Translations under genes and position numbers: made by a program
Shown here: piece after piece, positions 22,291 to 35,120 of the stretch
Position numbering within the stretch: position 1 is the first letter of the stretch
Layout: each line of letters starts with the position of its first letter
NCBI GenBank assembly: GCA_006384855.1
Contig: VCJN01001928.1
Span: forward strand, 1-64,000
Origin: Tetraselmis striata
Taxonomy: Eukaryota > Chlorophyta > Chlorodendrophyceae > Chlorodendrales > Chlorodendraceae
DNA length: 64,000 nt
Direction of reading: 5' to 3'
The notes under the pieces: generated by a model
The model's database searches: none
The model's input: the letters and a program-made list of their open reading frames with translations, nothing else
Told to the model about the DNA's origin: nothing

Positions 22291-25200
22291 GGATGATAGT
22301 ATGATACAAACAACATTGTATCTACTATTGGATACACATAGTGATAAGACCACGTCGCATACAGTGGATACGCATAACAATAAGACCTTACCACCCACAC
22401 ATACACACATGTTTTACAGGGCGGCGGATCTTATTGGCTGAGCCTTGAAGGGAGGCGGGAATCTAGGGCCCGCTTCGCCGAACGGACCCGAATATAAGCC
22501 GCAACGGGCGGGGGCGGCTGCATGCATGCACGGGGCAGAACGTGCTGGGGCGCGGGGCAGTGTTCGGAGTGGGGACCGGGAGGGCACGGGGGGCGCAAGG
22601 CGCTGCGGGGCGGCCGGCAAAAACAAGGGGGGGGGGGGGGGGCATCAACCCCGATGGCAACCCATATCGCTCGGGGCAGGATGAATCATTAAACGAGTAG
22701 ACAATAATTATCACGTAGCTGCATTGCTGAGTTGCTGGGTTGCTGGGTTTGGGAACCCATAGTCGAATAACCCTCCGGATGAGTCAGTGGGGAGGGGCAG
22801 AGGGTGCCGGTGGAGGTTGCTGTCGGATCGGGGGTTGGGGTGCGTTGGGGGGGCATGCCGCTGACGTCTTTGCTTTTCACATTTTTGCTTGTTTGTTTGT
22901 TAAAATTATGTGAATCGGTACGAGGTGGTGGTTGCGAGATCCAAGGAGATGTGGGGCGGTTCCTTCTCACGAAGCCCGTCGACTGATCATGCGGATCGGC
23001 CGAGGGGAGAGGGGCATGGGGTGTCGATGGCGGTAGTGGCAATCGGATCGGAGCGGTGCGCCTCGGGAGGGCCCGCCGCCGCCGGGCTGTGTTTTGGGGT
23101 GCTGTTTTTATTTGAATTTGTATAGTCCGGAACGAGCCGGTCGTCGCGAGATCCAAGAAGGTTCTGCGACGGCGACCCGCGCCTTCTCCCCGAGGGCAGC
23201 GGAGACCGCGGGAGTTGGCGTTGTTTTTTGTTTTTTGAGCCGGTGAATTTGGAAATACATGCAGGCGAGCCGGCAGGTGTTGTGGCATCTGATTGCGGCC
23301 CGTTTGCCGGTGCGCGCGGTCGGGTGTTCGGTCGGCGCGGTAGTGCCGGCGAGTCGGAGGTATCGCTGCGATGTGCCATGTTCGCCGCGCCCTGCCTCGT
23401 CCATCTCATCTTCCGAGGAGAAGGCGGAGGCACTGTCCCGCCGCGTGTGGCGGGTGGACGGGTGGTCGGAGGGTGGCGGGGAGCTCGTAGCGCGATGGGG
23501 TGGGGTGCGACGGAGCTACTACAATAATACTTTACGATATGTGTGTTTTGAGCTGTGGTAAGTGCTCGGGCTTGTACTCGATATTCATGGCCAATACTCG
23601 CGGTGCGAGCGTCGGTCTGTTCGGGTACTAGACCGTGAGGGAAAGTGCGGCGCGTGTCGCGATATATACCGCAACTCACTCCATGTGCATGGCAAAGATT
23701 GTGGATTGGAACATGCGGCGCTCTTGCCGACATGGGTGATCTGCGCTATCTAATAATTAGGCGGTACGCAATTAGTCATATGGCATGGCACTGGCCCATG
23801 TAGTGTCGCTATCCCCTCCCCTCCCTTCCCGCGCACCACTCTTGAAATTTGAACTGTCTCATAGCTTCTTCTTGGTAGCTAAAACTGCCCGGTTGGTAGT
23901 TGACTCACGGCCCGACTACATGAACCTGCACAGGGTCGGTTGCGCCCGTAGCATGAAGACATTTGAAGGCCAGGGTCCATGTACATACTATTACCATGCG
24001 CACCTAGTACACCGATATGTTCTTTGGACGTGTCGGTTAGATGCGCAAGGGTGTACGGACAACCACCCGGGAATGTAATTTCGCACTTGGTAGGCGGCTA
24101 ATCTATCTTCTTGCAGTGTGCCGTCTACTAGGAGTGTCCGCTCCAACCTCCAACACCGAGGGCGACCTGATTCGTGGCGGGACGCCACTCGTACATTGAT
24201 AAGCCTTGTGGCGCAATGCGGGAGAGAGCCCGGCCCCTGCCTTATGTGCCAACGCCGGCTCGCCATATATGTAAATCTCTGCGTCTCGCGGGGTCCGACG
24301 CAGTGCCCGTGCCGTCGTTAGCATGCCAAGCAAAGCCCGCAAACTCGAAGTCTCGCATGCTGACAGTGTCGGTGAGTGTTTGGCTTGCACCCTTTGCCGG
24401 AGGTGCACAACACTTATTTTCTCTCTCGGCGTAGCGGGAGAGAGCATCAGTGGCTGATGGCCGGCGTTTCATATTTGTTGATAAGCGGGGATTTAGGCTT
24501 TATTTCCGGATTTATATATTGGAAGATGCTTTTGCACTTTTATCCATTAGAAGTAATTTATCTTCTATCACAATACTGCAATTATTTCTCGTAGCGGCCA
24601 ACAAACATATGCGAGTACTGACGAAGGCAAAAATTACACAAGCATGGTACAAATTGAAATTTGTTACAACTGAATCAAGTATTCGTCTTGACAACATGTC
24701 TTTACGCAGCATCGGTCGACGCGCCACCCATCGCACCACACCTGGAGGTTATATGCATACATTCATATTCTCGCGATAGGATAGAAACCGATACCGTAAG
24801 TGGGGTGTCATGTAATTGCGCGTTGGGAGCAGATGGGAAGATGGTAAACTGTGACAATCTCGGAAAATAACAATAGTACAATGTACGGGCGGAGGCTGGA
24901 CCCGAAATTGAAATTGAAACTGAACACAACGTACTAACATGATGCCGCTCTGAGTGCACCACTCATAGTCAGTTGTTCGAAGGGCATTTTTTTCTCTAAC
25001 AATCTTATGAAACATACAATGCAATTGAAGCTCAAGCTACCGGTAATCATCTTTCGTTTCCAAGCGCCCCGCCTCCTTTCATCACGTGATCAATAGCTGT
25101 ATTATTTTTCGGATTACCAAGGGCGGTAGTCGCAAGCACGAGCGACTACCAAGAATTGGCAGTATGTGGATAGATAATACAGTAGTCACCCCACCTCCAA

Positions 25201-27180
25201 AAAATCATTTTTATTACATCAAGGCTTTCACAAAAGCGCACTACAAACAGAACTAACAAGAACTATGAACTATGGTTGCCAGCAAAAGAGAGACATAAGC
25301 ATGAAACCAAGGTCCAACAGGAGGCCAGGGAGCCAAGAACCAAGGAGGAGCCAAGGGAACCACGAAGTCGCTTAGCTGCTAGGAACCAAAGGGACCACCG
25401 CCCCGGGGTAGGCTATCAGCCGCGGCGAGGACGCTTGCAGCCAATGACCCGGGTCATAGCAACACATGCCGACGAGCGACGCGACGCAGGCGCAGGAGCA
25501 CCATCACGTGCCGCACGCGCGGCCGCGACCCCGCCAAGAATGTTGTCTGCATGTGCCATGTTGATTAGCAAGGAGAAAGGGCGGCGCCACGCGGACAAGA
25601 GCTGGCCGATTTTTTGGCCATTGTGCCACCTCCGAAAAGGCTTTCCTATAGTACATCGGTAATGCACCGGTGCCGCGCAATTTACGGTCATCGTGCTGCG
25701 TCTTGGCTCCACCTGCCGCCATCGCTGAAAATATCTCGCAGGTCGCGGCGCTAATTGCCCCGCCGCACCGGTTGTGGCGGTCCGCCGGCCTTGGCCGCGG
25801 TCCGCCGATGCGGCCTCCATCTCTCCCCTCTGAGCTCACCAAGTAGGGAGAATGGATGGGAAAAGGTGGGCACCAACCGCCCTCCCTCTCCCCCACCCCC
25901 TCACCCGTCCGCATGTCGTCGCTCCGTGGTCGGTAGGCACCTGCTCGCCTGCGCAACACGCCTCGTTGTTATGGGCGCCAATCCAGGGTCAAAGTGGGCT
26001 GGCCGCAAGCCGACTCCTCCTGCTGCATGGCCGCGACTTTTTAGGGCGATCCGGCTCATGGTTCCTTGCCGCTGAGTCCTGCGCGCAAGGCCCAACCTCT
26101 CCGCCCCCAAACGGCCGCCCCGCCGTTTAGGTGCCGGGCTTTCATCGTTTCCTCGCCGCTCGCTGTCCTCGCCCGTCCTCATAGCGCGGCTAAGGTTTCC
26201 CCGGGTGTTCCGAACGGGTCGGCCGCCGCGCGCCGCCAAACACTCTATCGTAGTAAGCCAGGATGCTCGGATTCCCAAGTAGAACACATACGGGAAGGGG
26301 GGGGGGGGGGTCGTCTGATAATCCGCATGTCGGTCGCGGGTCGTACCAAGGTACGGCGAGAACACGATTGTAGTTCGAGCAACCCTCGCGAGTAGCCTGC
26401 CCCCGTCCGAGTCGTACACACCGCTTCCCACCCTTGGGCGGACCGCGGAGAGGCCGACGCAAGGCCGAGGTCGTACATGGATTATTTTTAGCAGGCCCCC
26501 GTACATGGCTTCCGCTCGTCGGCGACCCTAGCACGCTCTACCGAGACTACGACGAGCATTGTTGAAAAGCCCTACGTAGGGCTCTCTGATCTTCGCATAA
26601 TCCGAGGACCCGCCACAACCGGCCGCCCCGCTCAGCCCCCTGCAGCATCAAGCCGGGCAGGGGTCTTAGGGATTGCCAACGCCCACCACGTGGAGTTGGG
26701 GGTAGTGCCGACAGGCCTGCCGCACCCAAGATCCTCCGCTCCCGGCGGGCCGCTGCTTGGCGCCAGGCCCCTTATTGACCCGTCCTTCAGTAATTCCCAC
26801 CCGAAACGGGCCATATCCCACCCCTAGCCCCTAAAGGGCCATGGGTGGTGGTATATAAGTTCTCGTTTGCGTCGTGTGCACTACTGGTGACCGATTCATG
26901 GATAAAATGGATGTGTTGGTCGTGGTACGGGTAAATGAGACAGCGTACGCTTGCTATTTCGCCGGTTTCAAACACCGGGCGGGTGCGCAGTAACCCTTAC
27001 ATGCGGACGTCATATATTGCGTAGTGATTGGAGCGACTAGAGCGAATGTTGGGCTACTAGGTGAGGGGGCGCACCTTCCACTTCAACGGAGGTCACTAGC
27101 CGCGCGCGCGATGCCGCTAATGAATAGTAAGGCATCGGTGTGGGCGCGTTACAAATCGTTGGCATCGTTATCCCGTTTAC
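22291..27180. other. Gene-poor region with diverged local duplications
   Basis: Segments starting at about 22780 and 22985 share the order of similar words (GATCGG..., then a T-rich stretch, then GCGAGATCCAAG), suggesting an old tandem duplication of roughly 200-240 bp. G-runs occur at about 22628-22641 and 26298-26310. The words TTGGCCGATTTTTTGGCC near 28393 and GGCCGATTTTTTGGCC near 25606 are shared. No open frame shows a protein family I recognise. Confidence 0.4.
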
Positions 27181-27225
27181 TAGCACCTAGCACCTAGCAC
27201 CTAGCACCTAGCACCTAGCACCTAG
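27181..27225. repeat. Tandem 7-bp repeat (TAGCACC)n
   Basis: About six perfect copies of a 7-bp unit. It does not match the telomere repeats I know. Confidence 0.95.
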
Positions 27226-28071
27226 GGCGGTACAATTATTAAACGTCCATGCGTCTTATTCGTTAAAAATCGTTGCCATGATATAGCACGGGTGTCCCCG
27301 CAGCCGGGGGTAAGTTGTGGCCGGGCTGCACATTATGATACGCACCCAAGCATTTCCCATTGCTCGCTAATTGGCCCGGATTTATGCCATCGAGCGGTTC
27401 AATGAAGTTTGCTTTGCATATGTGGCAAAAGCGAATATGGGGCAATACAATCGACAGAACATATATTGATAGAGTGCCCACGACGGGGGTATCACCGTCA
27501 TAATTTTGGGTTATTGTTAGCTCCAGAGTTTAGGGATTTTACATTAGTAGCCAGGTAGTAGTTGCGTCAACACCCGAGGACTCGACTACTTTTATATTGG
27601 GCGGAAGCCCTCCTTCCCTACACGGCGCCCAGGACTTTACTGGGAAAATGGGAACTTTTCCATTTATTGTGTCGGGCCCTCCCTCGCTCACATGTATATC
27701 GCACTACCAAAATGCTTCGTTTGCTCCGCGGGACGATGGGGCTTGCCCCAACTCACATTACCCGAATGGGCTGACGGCCCAACGCCTAGCTAGGCGAGTA
27801 GGGCATACCTTTGGGGGTAAGTGCCGCCGGCTATTTGAATGGCAGTATTTTAGACGGTGATCCAAAAGTGTTGGAAATTCCGTGACATGCCTCTAATTAG
27901 TTTTGCGGAATGCGGAATGCTTCGGCAACTTTCTCGATACTGTATGACTATAATATGAACGGAGCGTCGCCTATCCAGGCTTTCCGTAGGGCCATCACAA
28001 CGTGATTTGTTGTTTTAGGAGCCAATTCATTCCTTAAAAGGGGGGGGGGGGGGGGGGTAAGGCTACATTTA
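27226..28071. other. No gene seen
   Basis: Short open frames without motifs. A G-run of about 18 lies at 28040-28057, just outside the left end of the TIR element. Confidence 0.5.
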
Positions 28072-28659
28072 AGTTTCGGCCGCAACTAGAGTCGCAAATA
28101 TTCATACGGGTACGAAAATGCCCGTAGGAACCGCACTTTCGGCATGTTTACGGTTGCGGCCGGCACCGTGAAATCTGAAATCTCAGTATCCGCCGCAACC
28201 GCAAAGTCGGCGGCGATTCGTTTTTGAATATTTTGAAAAGAAAACGCGCGGGTGGACGGGTGGCTGCTCAGATCTCGCCCTCTCTCCCCCACCAGCACTG
28301 GGACGACCACCGTCCCGTGCCTACCCCAGCGCAGCCCGCTCGGGGAATCCAAACTGCATCAACGTGCTCATATACTCCAAGCTCGCGTTGGCCGATTTTT
28401 TGGCCGCAGTGTGATGGCTGCCATTGTGGCGGGCATTGCCGCCGTCGCGCTTGTGAACAGACGGCGCGACAAGGCTCGCGCGCGTCAAGCTCTCAATGCC
28501 GAGCGCGGACGAGGACCTGCCCGTGCTGCGACTACTCGGAGGAGGCCTCGCGTTCGGTACGCTAGCGCGCATTGAGGTGCATCCTGTCGCAGGCGCCCGG
28601 AGTTCACACAGAGGCATCTGGATTATGTCGAGAACGCTGAGCATACTCCCTCTAACAAT

Positions 28660-28805
28660 GATACAGATGCAGCAGGGCAGCAGCATGCTCGCTCTATAAA
28701 CTGATACGTGTGCAACAGGGCGGTAGCATGCTCGAAGTATAAATTAAAACATGTGCAGCATGGCAGCAACATGCTCGCTATAGAATCTGATACAGGTGCA
28801 GGAGA
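28660..28805 (+). repeat. Imperfect tandem repeat, about three units of 45-58 bp
   Basis: Units share the pattern ATACAGGTGCAGCAGGGCAG, then CATGCTCGCTATA. Units begin near 28668, 28710 and 28752, and part of a fourth follows. Confidence 0.65.
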
Positions 28806-28859
28806 TACGCCGCGCAGTGATGCAGCAGGGACGGGACAAATGGACAAGAGGCAGCAATG

Positions 28860-29854
28860 TCAAATATATAGTAATGAGCGACGGAGGGGTAGCATCGTGA
28901 CATGGTGCGTGAAACAACTACATTGGCGTGGATGCAGCAGGGGGTGCAACAAAACAGGCACGTCGCTGCTGGTGCCGCTATTGTTGGTCAAGTTCATGGA
29001 CATACTTGTCCGCTCAGATAGTGATCGCAATGCAAATGTGTGTTGTGGCGGGGTACCGGGTGGGAAACTTTGCAGTTGCAGTTTGACCACTTCCAGGGCT
29101 GCAAGCCTTTCCTTTGCAGCTGCAGCCTTTCTCGCAGCCTCAGCTTGCTTGGTGTAGACGACTTGGCTGGTCAGTGACCCTTTCACTCCTAGCAAAGTGT
29201 TGGAGATGTCACTCAGCGCCTTGTCCACCTCGTCATCCTCTGTAGGCGCTGGTGAGTCTTGGGCCTTGCCACCGGTAGCGGTGCGGGCAGCCACGCCGCT
29301 ACTCTTGCGCTTGGAGGGGCGCTCTTGGTATTCCTCCTCGGCGTCAGCAGCCGCCTCCCGGCGAGCTTTCTTGCGCTGGGCGGCGCGTCCTTATTGCGGG
29401 CGGCCGTTGCCACCAAGTGGCTGGGAGCCAGGGCGGAGATATGCTTCGTCGTTGCCGGGCGGACCAAGAAATAGAAACACCTCCCACTTATTCGTTGTCC
29501 ATCGTTCGGGAGGAACTTCACTCGAGTCGTCTAGGAACTCTTCTTCATGCGGCAGTACGGCCTGCGAGTCTCGGCGACGTAGTCGGCCGTCTGCCAGCCG
29601 CTGCGCTCCTTCTTGGTCACGCGATGCCAGATGGGTGAAATCGGGTTGATCACGTCCTTCCTCAAGTCCGCATGTGCCTTCCACATGCTCTTCGGGTTGC
29701 AGCGGACCCACCTCGAGGCCAAGCTTGTTCTTCGATTCCTCGCCCGCCAGAAGTCGTCGTCATCCATGCCCGTAGCGCTTGGAAGCGGGGCTAGCGGCTG
29801 CGGCGGCGCAGGCGGGGGGGGGGGGGGGGGGGGGGTGGTGTCCATCGCGAACAC
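28860..29854 (-). pseudogene. Disrupted transposon-type ORF: proline run, basic domain, coiled coil
   Basis: The frame from 29854 starts with a Pro run (encoded by the C-run at 29816-29836), then MDDDDFWRARNRR and a Trp-containing basic region (SMWKAHADL, SPIWHRV, GWQTADYV). A frameshift near 29540 moves the reading to SSEVPPERWTTNKWEVF, which meets a TAA at about 29390. The same frame then continues with a KR-rich segment and an Ala/Glu-rich predicted coiled coil (KQAEAARKAAAAKERLAALE). The layout of a Trp-rich DNA-binding-like part followed by a coiled coil is common in transposon accessory proteins. I do not recognise the family. Confidence 0.4.
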
Positions 29855-30357
29855 TCGCTTGAGAGAGTAGCATGAGCACCGAACACGGCACGATGTGGGC
29901 GGAAGACTGGCAGAGGAGCCATGTCAGTGACGTTTGACCGCTCCCCTTCAATCCTGTGAGTTCAAACGTTCAAACGGGCCCAACACGAGCACGCCATGGC
30001 GCCGGGATGGTGCCAAGCCGAGCAGCAAGTAGGGTGCCGCCTGGCCCCGACGACTCTTTGCGGCCGGCCTGTACATTGCGCTGAACATGTATATTCTGCG
30101 TAAAGTATTAATTCGATTTACGGCCCAGTGACCCAGATTTAGGGCGGTCGTAAATATTGCGATATTTGCGACCATTGAGGGCAGTAGTCCCAAATCCTCG
30201 AGCCACAAATCCGCCAAACCGCCCGTTTACTACGGTTACGGCTCAATAATACAACTCCGTGTGAAGCGATTACGACTACCTGTACTCGCGAGCCGCAACC
30301 GTAAATTCGTATTGGATACCCGTACCTGTACGATTATTTACGGTTACGGCCGAAACT

Positions 30358-31689
30358 GGCATAGAGTCTAAAACCGGATATCGGCAAAACAAGATGCTGA
30401 ATCTCAAACAGTACTTAACATTGTAGTGGAGAAGCCGTACCGACACGTAGCCGCGCTTGGCCCATGTTTGCGAGCGCGCTATCCTTGGCGGCGCCATGTC
30501 GGTTGTAGAGGCTCCATTCGACACAGGTAGCCGCGGGCCGCCATGGGACATCACAACACCCGCTCCCAAAGCAGCCACCCCCACAATGCCCATGAAACTG
30601 ATTTGTGTCTCTTTGTGAGTATGAGTGGGCATCTGCATCGACAACGTGCAGCAGTTCAAGCCGTGGTAGGTGGAGGAAGGCGACGGAGCCCGGCCTGGCG
30701 GCGAAGACATGCTCGGAGGTTTTGTTGACAGTCGTGCGATGTCTTGCCCCCGCCTCCCTACCGTTTCACGATGCCGATGTTGTCGCCATGAGCGTCCCAA
30801 AGAACACCGCCGACACCGCGCAAGATTTCAATGCGTTTATCGACGATACCCTCTCTGGCGCGCTGGAAACGCTTGAGGTGGTTGTCCTCCACTTTGCGGT
30901 TACCCTTCCGGTAGAGGCGCACCCCTCGCAAGTGGCCCCTATGTATCTACATGCGCCAATTCTTCAAGAAAACATCGGTGGAGAACTATGACTGTGTGTT
31001 GTGCGCCCATGACATGTGTTCGCTTTGATTATGCCGTAGGCAGCATACAAGGAGATCACAACTACTCATTACAAGATACAACCCCGATTCCCCATCCGAC
31101 CGCATCGGGCGAGGAGTTGCACTACATGTCTTTCGAGGAGGCCTACAAGTAGCCATTCACGTATGCCTTCATCCCCTCGGTGCAGCACAGGGATCGAAGC
31201 AAGCCAAGTCCGGCTCTAGCCCGGGGGGAGACTGTGCCTGAGTTGAACAAAAAGGCTTTGACTGGCAAATTTGTCCGAGGTGTTGTACACCTGCCCACAA
31301 AAGTCTTGCCCCCCTTGTCATGCATCACTTGTAGATTGGCCCATTATGAGCCCTCACCTTCGTTTCTGGCAGCGCCCTTCCATGTACCATACGTGAACAC
31401 GACATCATGCGTGGGGGAGCTCTAAGTGGCGTTTGTTGGGCTCTCGTTGTAAAAGCCATACGTGTGCGTGTTATTGTTCACGGTTAATACTGAATTTGAT
31501 AACCCAATGTCACGAGGGCGCGAATTTTTATATCGCACGTATATGCGTTCTATCTGTACGGATGCACGCCAAGAGTTAGCTCTACCATCGTAGAGCACAT
31601 TCACAAAGGCGCGCTCTCCCCACAGTCGACATGCAAGCAAGTGAGCAGTTCCCGCAAAACGGCCAATATTGCGATAAAGGCTTGCTCCA
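30358..31689 (+). other. Possible decayed coding region of unknown type
   Basis: An ATG at 30788 opens a 67-residue frame (MSVPKNTADTAQDF...) with gene-like composition. About 31050-31150 and 31180-31425 contain further open stretches (YKEITTTHYKIQPRFP; ETVPELNKKALTGKF) in other frames. These could be exons or remnants of one unknown protein. The right flank ends in AAGC (31690-31693), the target duplication of the gypsy element. Confidence 0.25.
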
Positions 31690-31693
31690 AAGC

Positions 31694-32120
31694 TGCGACA
31701 GTCTCAGCCGGATAGAGACTGCAAGGACAAAACAAAGGTGGGTGTGCAGTGGTGGTGCAAAGGCGAGAGGCTACAGTGTTTTTGGAATACAATAATTGGT
31801 TACAAGGTTGTCACCACCCGCCGCTATATATACTATCGTTGGTGCCGGCACTGGTCGCTAGACCATGCCGACCTATAGCAGCACGCTCACTGCGAAGAGC
31901 GTCACCTTGGAGAGACGAATGGGAGGCCTAACGTCAGCCTAGTCATAGTATGGCATTGTATATTATATACATATAACAATACTGGCTGATAATCATCAGC
32001 AGCCTCGGGTATGGAATATCCCCCGAGGTACAGCACTAGTGCGCGCGGCACGCGCACACTAGTATTGGTATTATGCCAAAGGTAGCTCAGTACTAGTTAC
32101 AATACATTGTAACTGTCACA
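31694..32120 (-). repeat. Gypsy 3' LTR (intact)
   Basis: 427 bp, uninterrupted. Comparison with the split right LTR gives four substitutions (about 99% identity). A TATATATACTATC motif at about 31825-31837 lies within it. On the minus strand just upstream is a GGGGGGAGAGA polypurine tract (about 32126-32136). Confidence 0.9.
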
Positions 32121-32157
32121 CTACATCTCTCCCCCCATGGACAACATAAAGCAGTAT

Positions 32158-33414
32158 TCAATTTGCAGTTGGAATTCTAGCCGGATATTTAGCCGCATGC
32201 TGCAGAAACTCATCTGACTCAGCAAACTGCAGCCACATCGGCGTATCCAGAAAACTTTGCAAAGCAACAGTCCGTTTTACATCAAACAAACGATGCCAAA
32301 CAAGTGCAATAGTTTTATCTGCAAAGTGCACAAGAAATTGCAGTTGAGATCCTCTGCGGCCTGGCATCAAGCCAATCTTGACTGCGGATATCTTTTCAAT
32401 TTCAAACTCTTGGCTTTCAGGATCTTCCTCAGAACCCGTGACCAATGGCACAACCGGTCGAATAGGTGCAGTCGGACATGGCCGCAAACTATTCACATGA
32501 AAAACCGGATGCAACTTCATCCCCGGAGGCAACTGCAACCGGAAACTATAATTGCCAATCTTCTCAATAATCGGAAAAGGACCCAACTGCCTATCCATAA
32601 ACTTCTGGTTAGGTTGGCCTTTGATTTTCAGAAAGCGAGTTACAATACTCACTTTATCTCCAACATTGAAAACGGGAACATCCCTCTGTTGCCTTTCCGT
32701 AGGACGAACAGTCAACTCATCCTTATGAGTTGCCAAAATCGATTTGACTAAGTCATGGATGTCTTTCATATTCTGGATTTTCTGTTGAGCACTGACTGAC
32801 ACAGGTATTGTGGGCCTCATGGCAAACAATAAGTCAGGAGGTGTTTCAGGATTAAATCCGTAATTAACCTCAAACGGTGTATGCTCAATACCAAGTGCAC
32901 GATTAGAATTATACGAAAATTCCATCAACGGCAATTGATCAACCCAATTGGTGCCATCAAAGCAACAAAACGCTCGAGCCAGTTCACAGACAATGGCATT
33001 GATCCTTTCAGTCAGACGATCCGTTTCAGGATGTTGGGCACTAGACATGTTTAACTTAGTGCCTAGGCGACGCCATAAAGTCTGCCAAAAAGACGACATA
33101 AATCTCGGATTACGGTCCGAAATTATAACCCTTGGTAAACCATGCAGCCTGTATACTTCCCTCAGAAATAACTCAGCTGAATATTCACCAGTCACAGTTT
33201 TAATCGTCGGAATAAAATGTGCTTGACGGGTTAGATGGCATACAACAACCAACATTGCATCAAAACCATTACTCACAGGTAAATCGGTAATGAAATCCAA
33301 ACCAACCAAGTGCCATGGACGTGGCGGCACTGGTAGCGGCTGCGTCGGTGCTGCCGGCTGCGGACGAGAACATACCCGCCTACAGGTTGGACAATTATCA
33401 CAATAGGCTTTCAC
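32158..33414 (-). CDS. Gypsy integrase core with degenerate chromodomain-like C terminus
   Basis: A 418-residue uninterrupted frame. The catalytic triad is visible: VGLDFITDLP (Asp), VIISDRNPRF (Asp) and LTERINAIV (Glu). The GPF/Y-type region follows (QLGPFPIIEKIGNYSFRLQLP, then HPVFHVNSLRP). The end (EIEKISAVKIG ... QFLVHFADKTIALVWHRLFD) has the spacing of a chromodomain but lacks several aromatic-cage residues. Chromodomains steer chromoviruses to modified chromatin. Integrase splices the cDNA into the host genome. The frame stops 38 bp before the 3' LTR. The zinc finger is out of frame with it. Confidence 0.9.
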   Translation of the reverse strand: MKAYCDNCPTCRRVCSRPQPAAPTQPLPVPPRPWHLVGLDFITDLPVSNGFDAMLVVVCHLTRQAHFIPTIKTVTGEYSAELFLREVYRLHGLPRVIISDRNPRFMSSFWQTLWRRLGTKLNMSSAQHPETDRLTERINAIVCELARAFCCFDGTNWVDQLPLMEFSYNSNRALGIEHTPFEVNYGFNPETPPDLLFAMRPTIPVSVSAQQKIQNMKDIHDLVKSILATHKDELTVRPTERQQRDVPVFNVGDKVSIVTRFLKIKGQPNQKFMDRQLGPFPIIEKIGNYSFRLQLPPGMKLHPVFHVNSLRPCPTAPIRPVVPLVTGSEEDPESQEFEIEKISAVKIGLMPGRRGSQLQFLVHFADKTIALVWHRLFDVKRTVALQSFLDTPMWLQFAESDEFLQHAAKYPARIPTAN

Positions 33415-33640
33415 GTCATGACGTATACGTGTCCACCAAAACGATCCAAGGCACGTGCCAAGGTACTCTGAACAGCCCGGTGCCCAGTAGTATCATGTAG
33501 CTCATACAATATTTTGTTAATGAGCCGACGGTTATTAGGGATACATAGACATGTATGTCTCCAAAAAAACCCGTCATGTTTGGACACATGTCCCGACTCC
33601 ATCCATCCCCCCCATTCGGAATAGAAGTCGTCTGCCACAT
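33415..33640 (-). pseudogene. Gypsy integrase zinc-finger region, frameshifted
   Basis: The two histidines (LHDTTGHRAV) are in one frame and the two cysteines (YCDNCPTC) in another. The indel lies at about 33440-33460. Together they form the HHCC zinc site at the start of gypsy integrases. Confidence 0.75.
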
Positions 33641-33791
33641 ACCCCGTTTTTTATCATGTCGAGTATGTCATAACTAAGCTTTAGAGTACTCACACTCATA
33701 GAAGCTATGGCAGTACATTGTGGGTTGTGTACACATTCAAGTGCCTCAGCCGTATCCGGCACATCCCCGGTCCAATAAAGGCCACCGAAAC

Positions 33792-35120
33792 TTATCGGTT
33801 TAAAATCCGGTCTACGAGACAACGGATCTGCCTCATTCCACTTGCCTTTTCTATATGCAAGAGACATTGAACCCACATAAGGCTGTATAAGTCGCGAACA
33901 AAGCGAGCTTGGCGCCTATGTATCCGTTCTGTAGGTTGCCTGAGCAAATGCCGTAGGGTGTCATAGTATGAAACAACAAGGAATCGACGGCAACCTTCAA
34001 CATAACACCTCCAATGCTTATTTGACTCACAGATGGCTAATGCCTCGAGGTCATAAGCAGAGTAAGCATTACCGCGCTCAGCTGAATTCAGCTTCCGCGC
34101 CCAGTATGTTGGTACGCGTCCATAACGCCCAGTTACTGGTTGTGGGCCTCCTCCCTGGTCCTGCAATACTACTGCAGCTAGCCCTACGTTGGACGCATCT
34201 GTCGCTACGGTGAACATCGCATCAAAGCCTATTTCCACAGTATGGTCAGACAAGGAGCGGAAATCAACGGTAGACGAAGAGTCTCGAAAGCTTCCTCACA
34301 GTCAGGACTCCAGTCTACAACGGCTGGTTTTGTTTTACGTAACAAATCTGTCAAAGGAGTGGTTAGATCACTGAAATGGTGAATAAACCTGGAGTAAAAA
34401 TTGCAAAATTGTACAAAACTTCGCACTTCGCTCTGAGTTTTTGGCACATGCCAACTTTTACCACCGATACAGTATATCCCCATACTTAATACTCCATAGA
34501 TGTCATATCAAAGAAACATTTCTTTAGTTGCAAACATAGGCTATGTTCAGATAATTTCGCCACTACAATACGTGTTCAAAGTGGTCAACATAATTCTCTG
34601 AATATGTACAAATATCATCAAGATATACTACAACAAATTTACGCAAAAAGGGACATAAGATAGCATTCATCATACGTTAGAAAATTGCAGGGGCATTGCA
34701 TAACCCAAATGGCATAACAGTCCATTTTAATAATCCATCAGATGTATCCTCCTCAGCTATAGCAACCTGCCAATAACCAGAGGCTAAATCTAAATGGGTA
34801 TAGCATCGAGCTTTTCTCAACTCATCAAGAGTTTCATCAATACGCGGTAAGGGATATGCATCCTTCCGAGTAACATCATTGAGACCACGAAAGTCTACAC
34901 ATGACCGGAGAGATCCATCCGCCTTCCTAACAAAAAGAATAGGCGAGCCAAACTCAGATTGACTAGGACGTACAAGTCTGGCTTCAATAGCTGATTGTCA
35001 TTGGCGATCTAACTCGGCACGCTCAGCCGGGGACAACCGATTGAGACGTTGTTTCTTCATAGTACCAGTAAGATCAATCTTATGGTCCCATGGTCGATGC
35101 TGCGGAGCACTATCAACCGG
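33792..35120 (-). pseudogene. Gypsy reverse transcriptase and RNase H, multiple stops
   Basis: Fragments in several frames give a recognisable gypsy [48 protein letters not shown] and the catalytic VVYLDDI (YLDD at about 34613-34624). RNase H follows with FTVATDASNVGLAAVVLQ (catalytic Asp) and YSAYDLEALAI (catalytic Glu). I count at least six stops or frame changes, so it cannot encode an active enzyme. These would copy the RNA genome into DNA. Confidence 0.88.

Larger units (their letters stand above)
28072..30357. mobile_element. Candidate DNA transposon with diverged terminal inverted repeats
   Basis: The left end (AGTTTCGGCCGCAAC) matches the reverse complement of the right end (AGTTTCGGCCGTAACC). 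Similarity continues about 100 bp inward, including TTTACGGTTGCGGC in both ends. Several copies of CGGTTGCGGC/CGGTTACGGC lie in both subterminal regions, as in many cut-and-paste transposons. It encloses a disrupted minus-strand ORF (28860-29854). I could not identify a transposase or a clear target duplication, so it may be non-autonomous or decayed. Confidence 0.45.

Noticed and set aside
22689-23733. Long minus-strand Pro/Arg/Ser-rich frames
   Set aside because: Composition follows the G-rich plus strand, there are no motifs, and the region consists of diverged local duplications.
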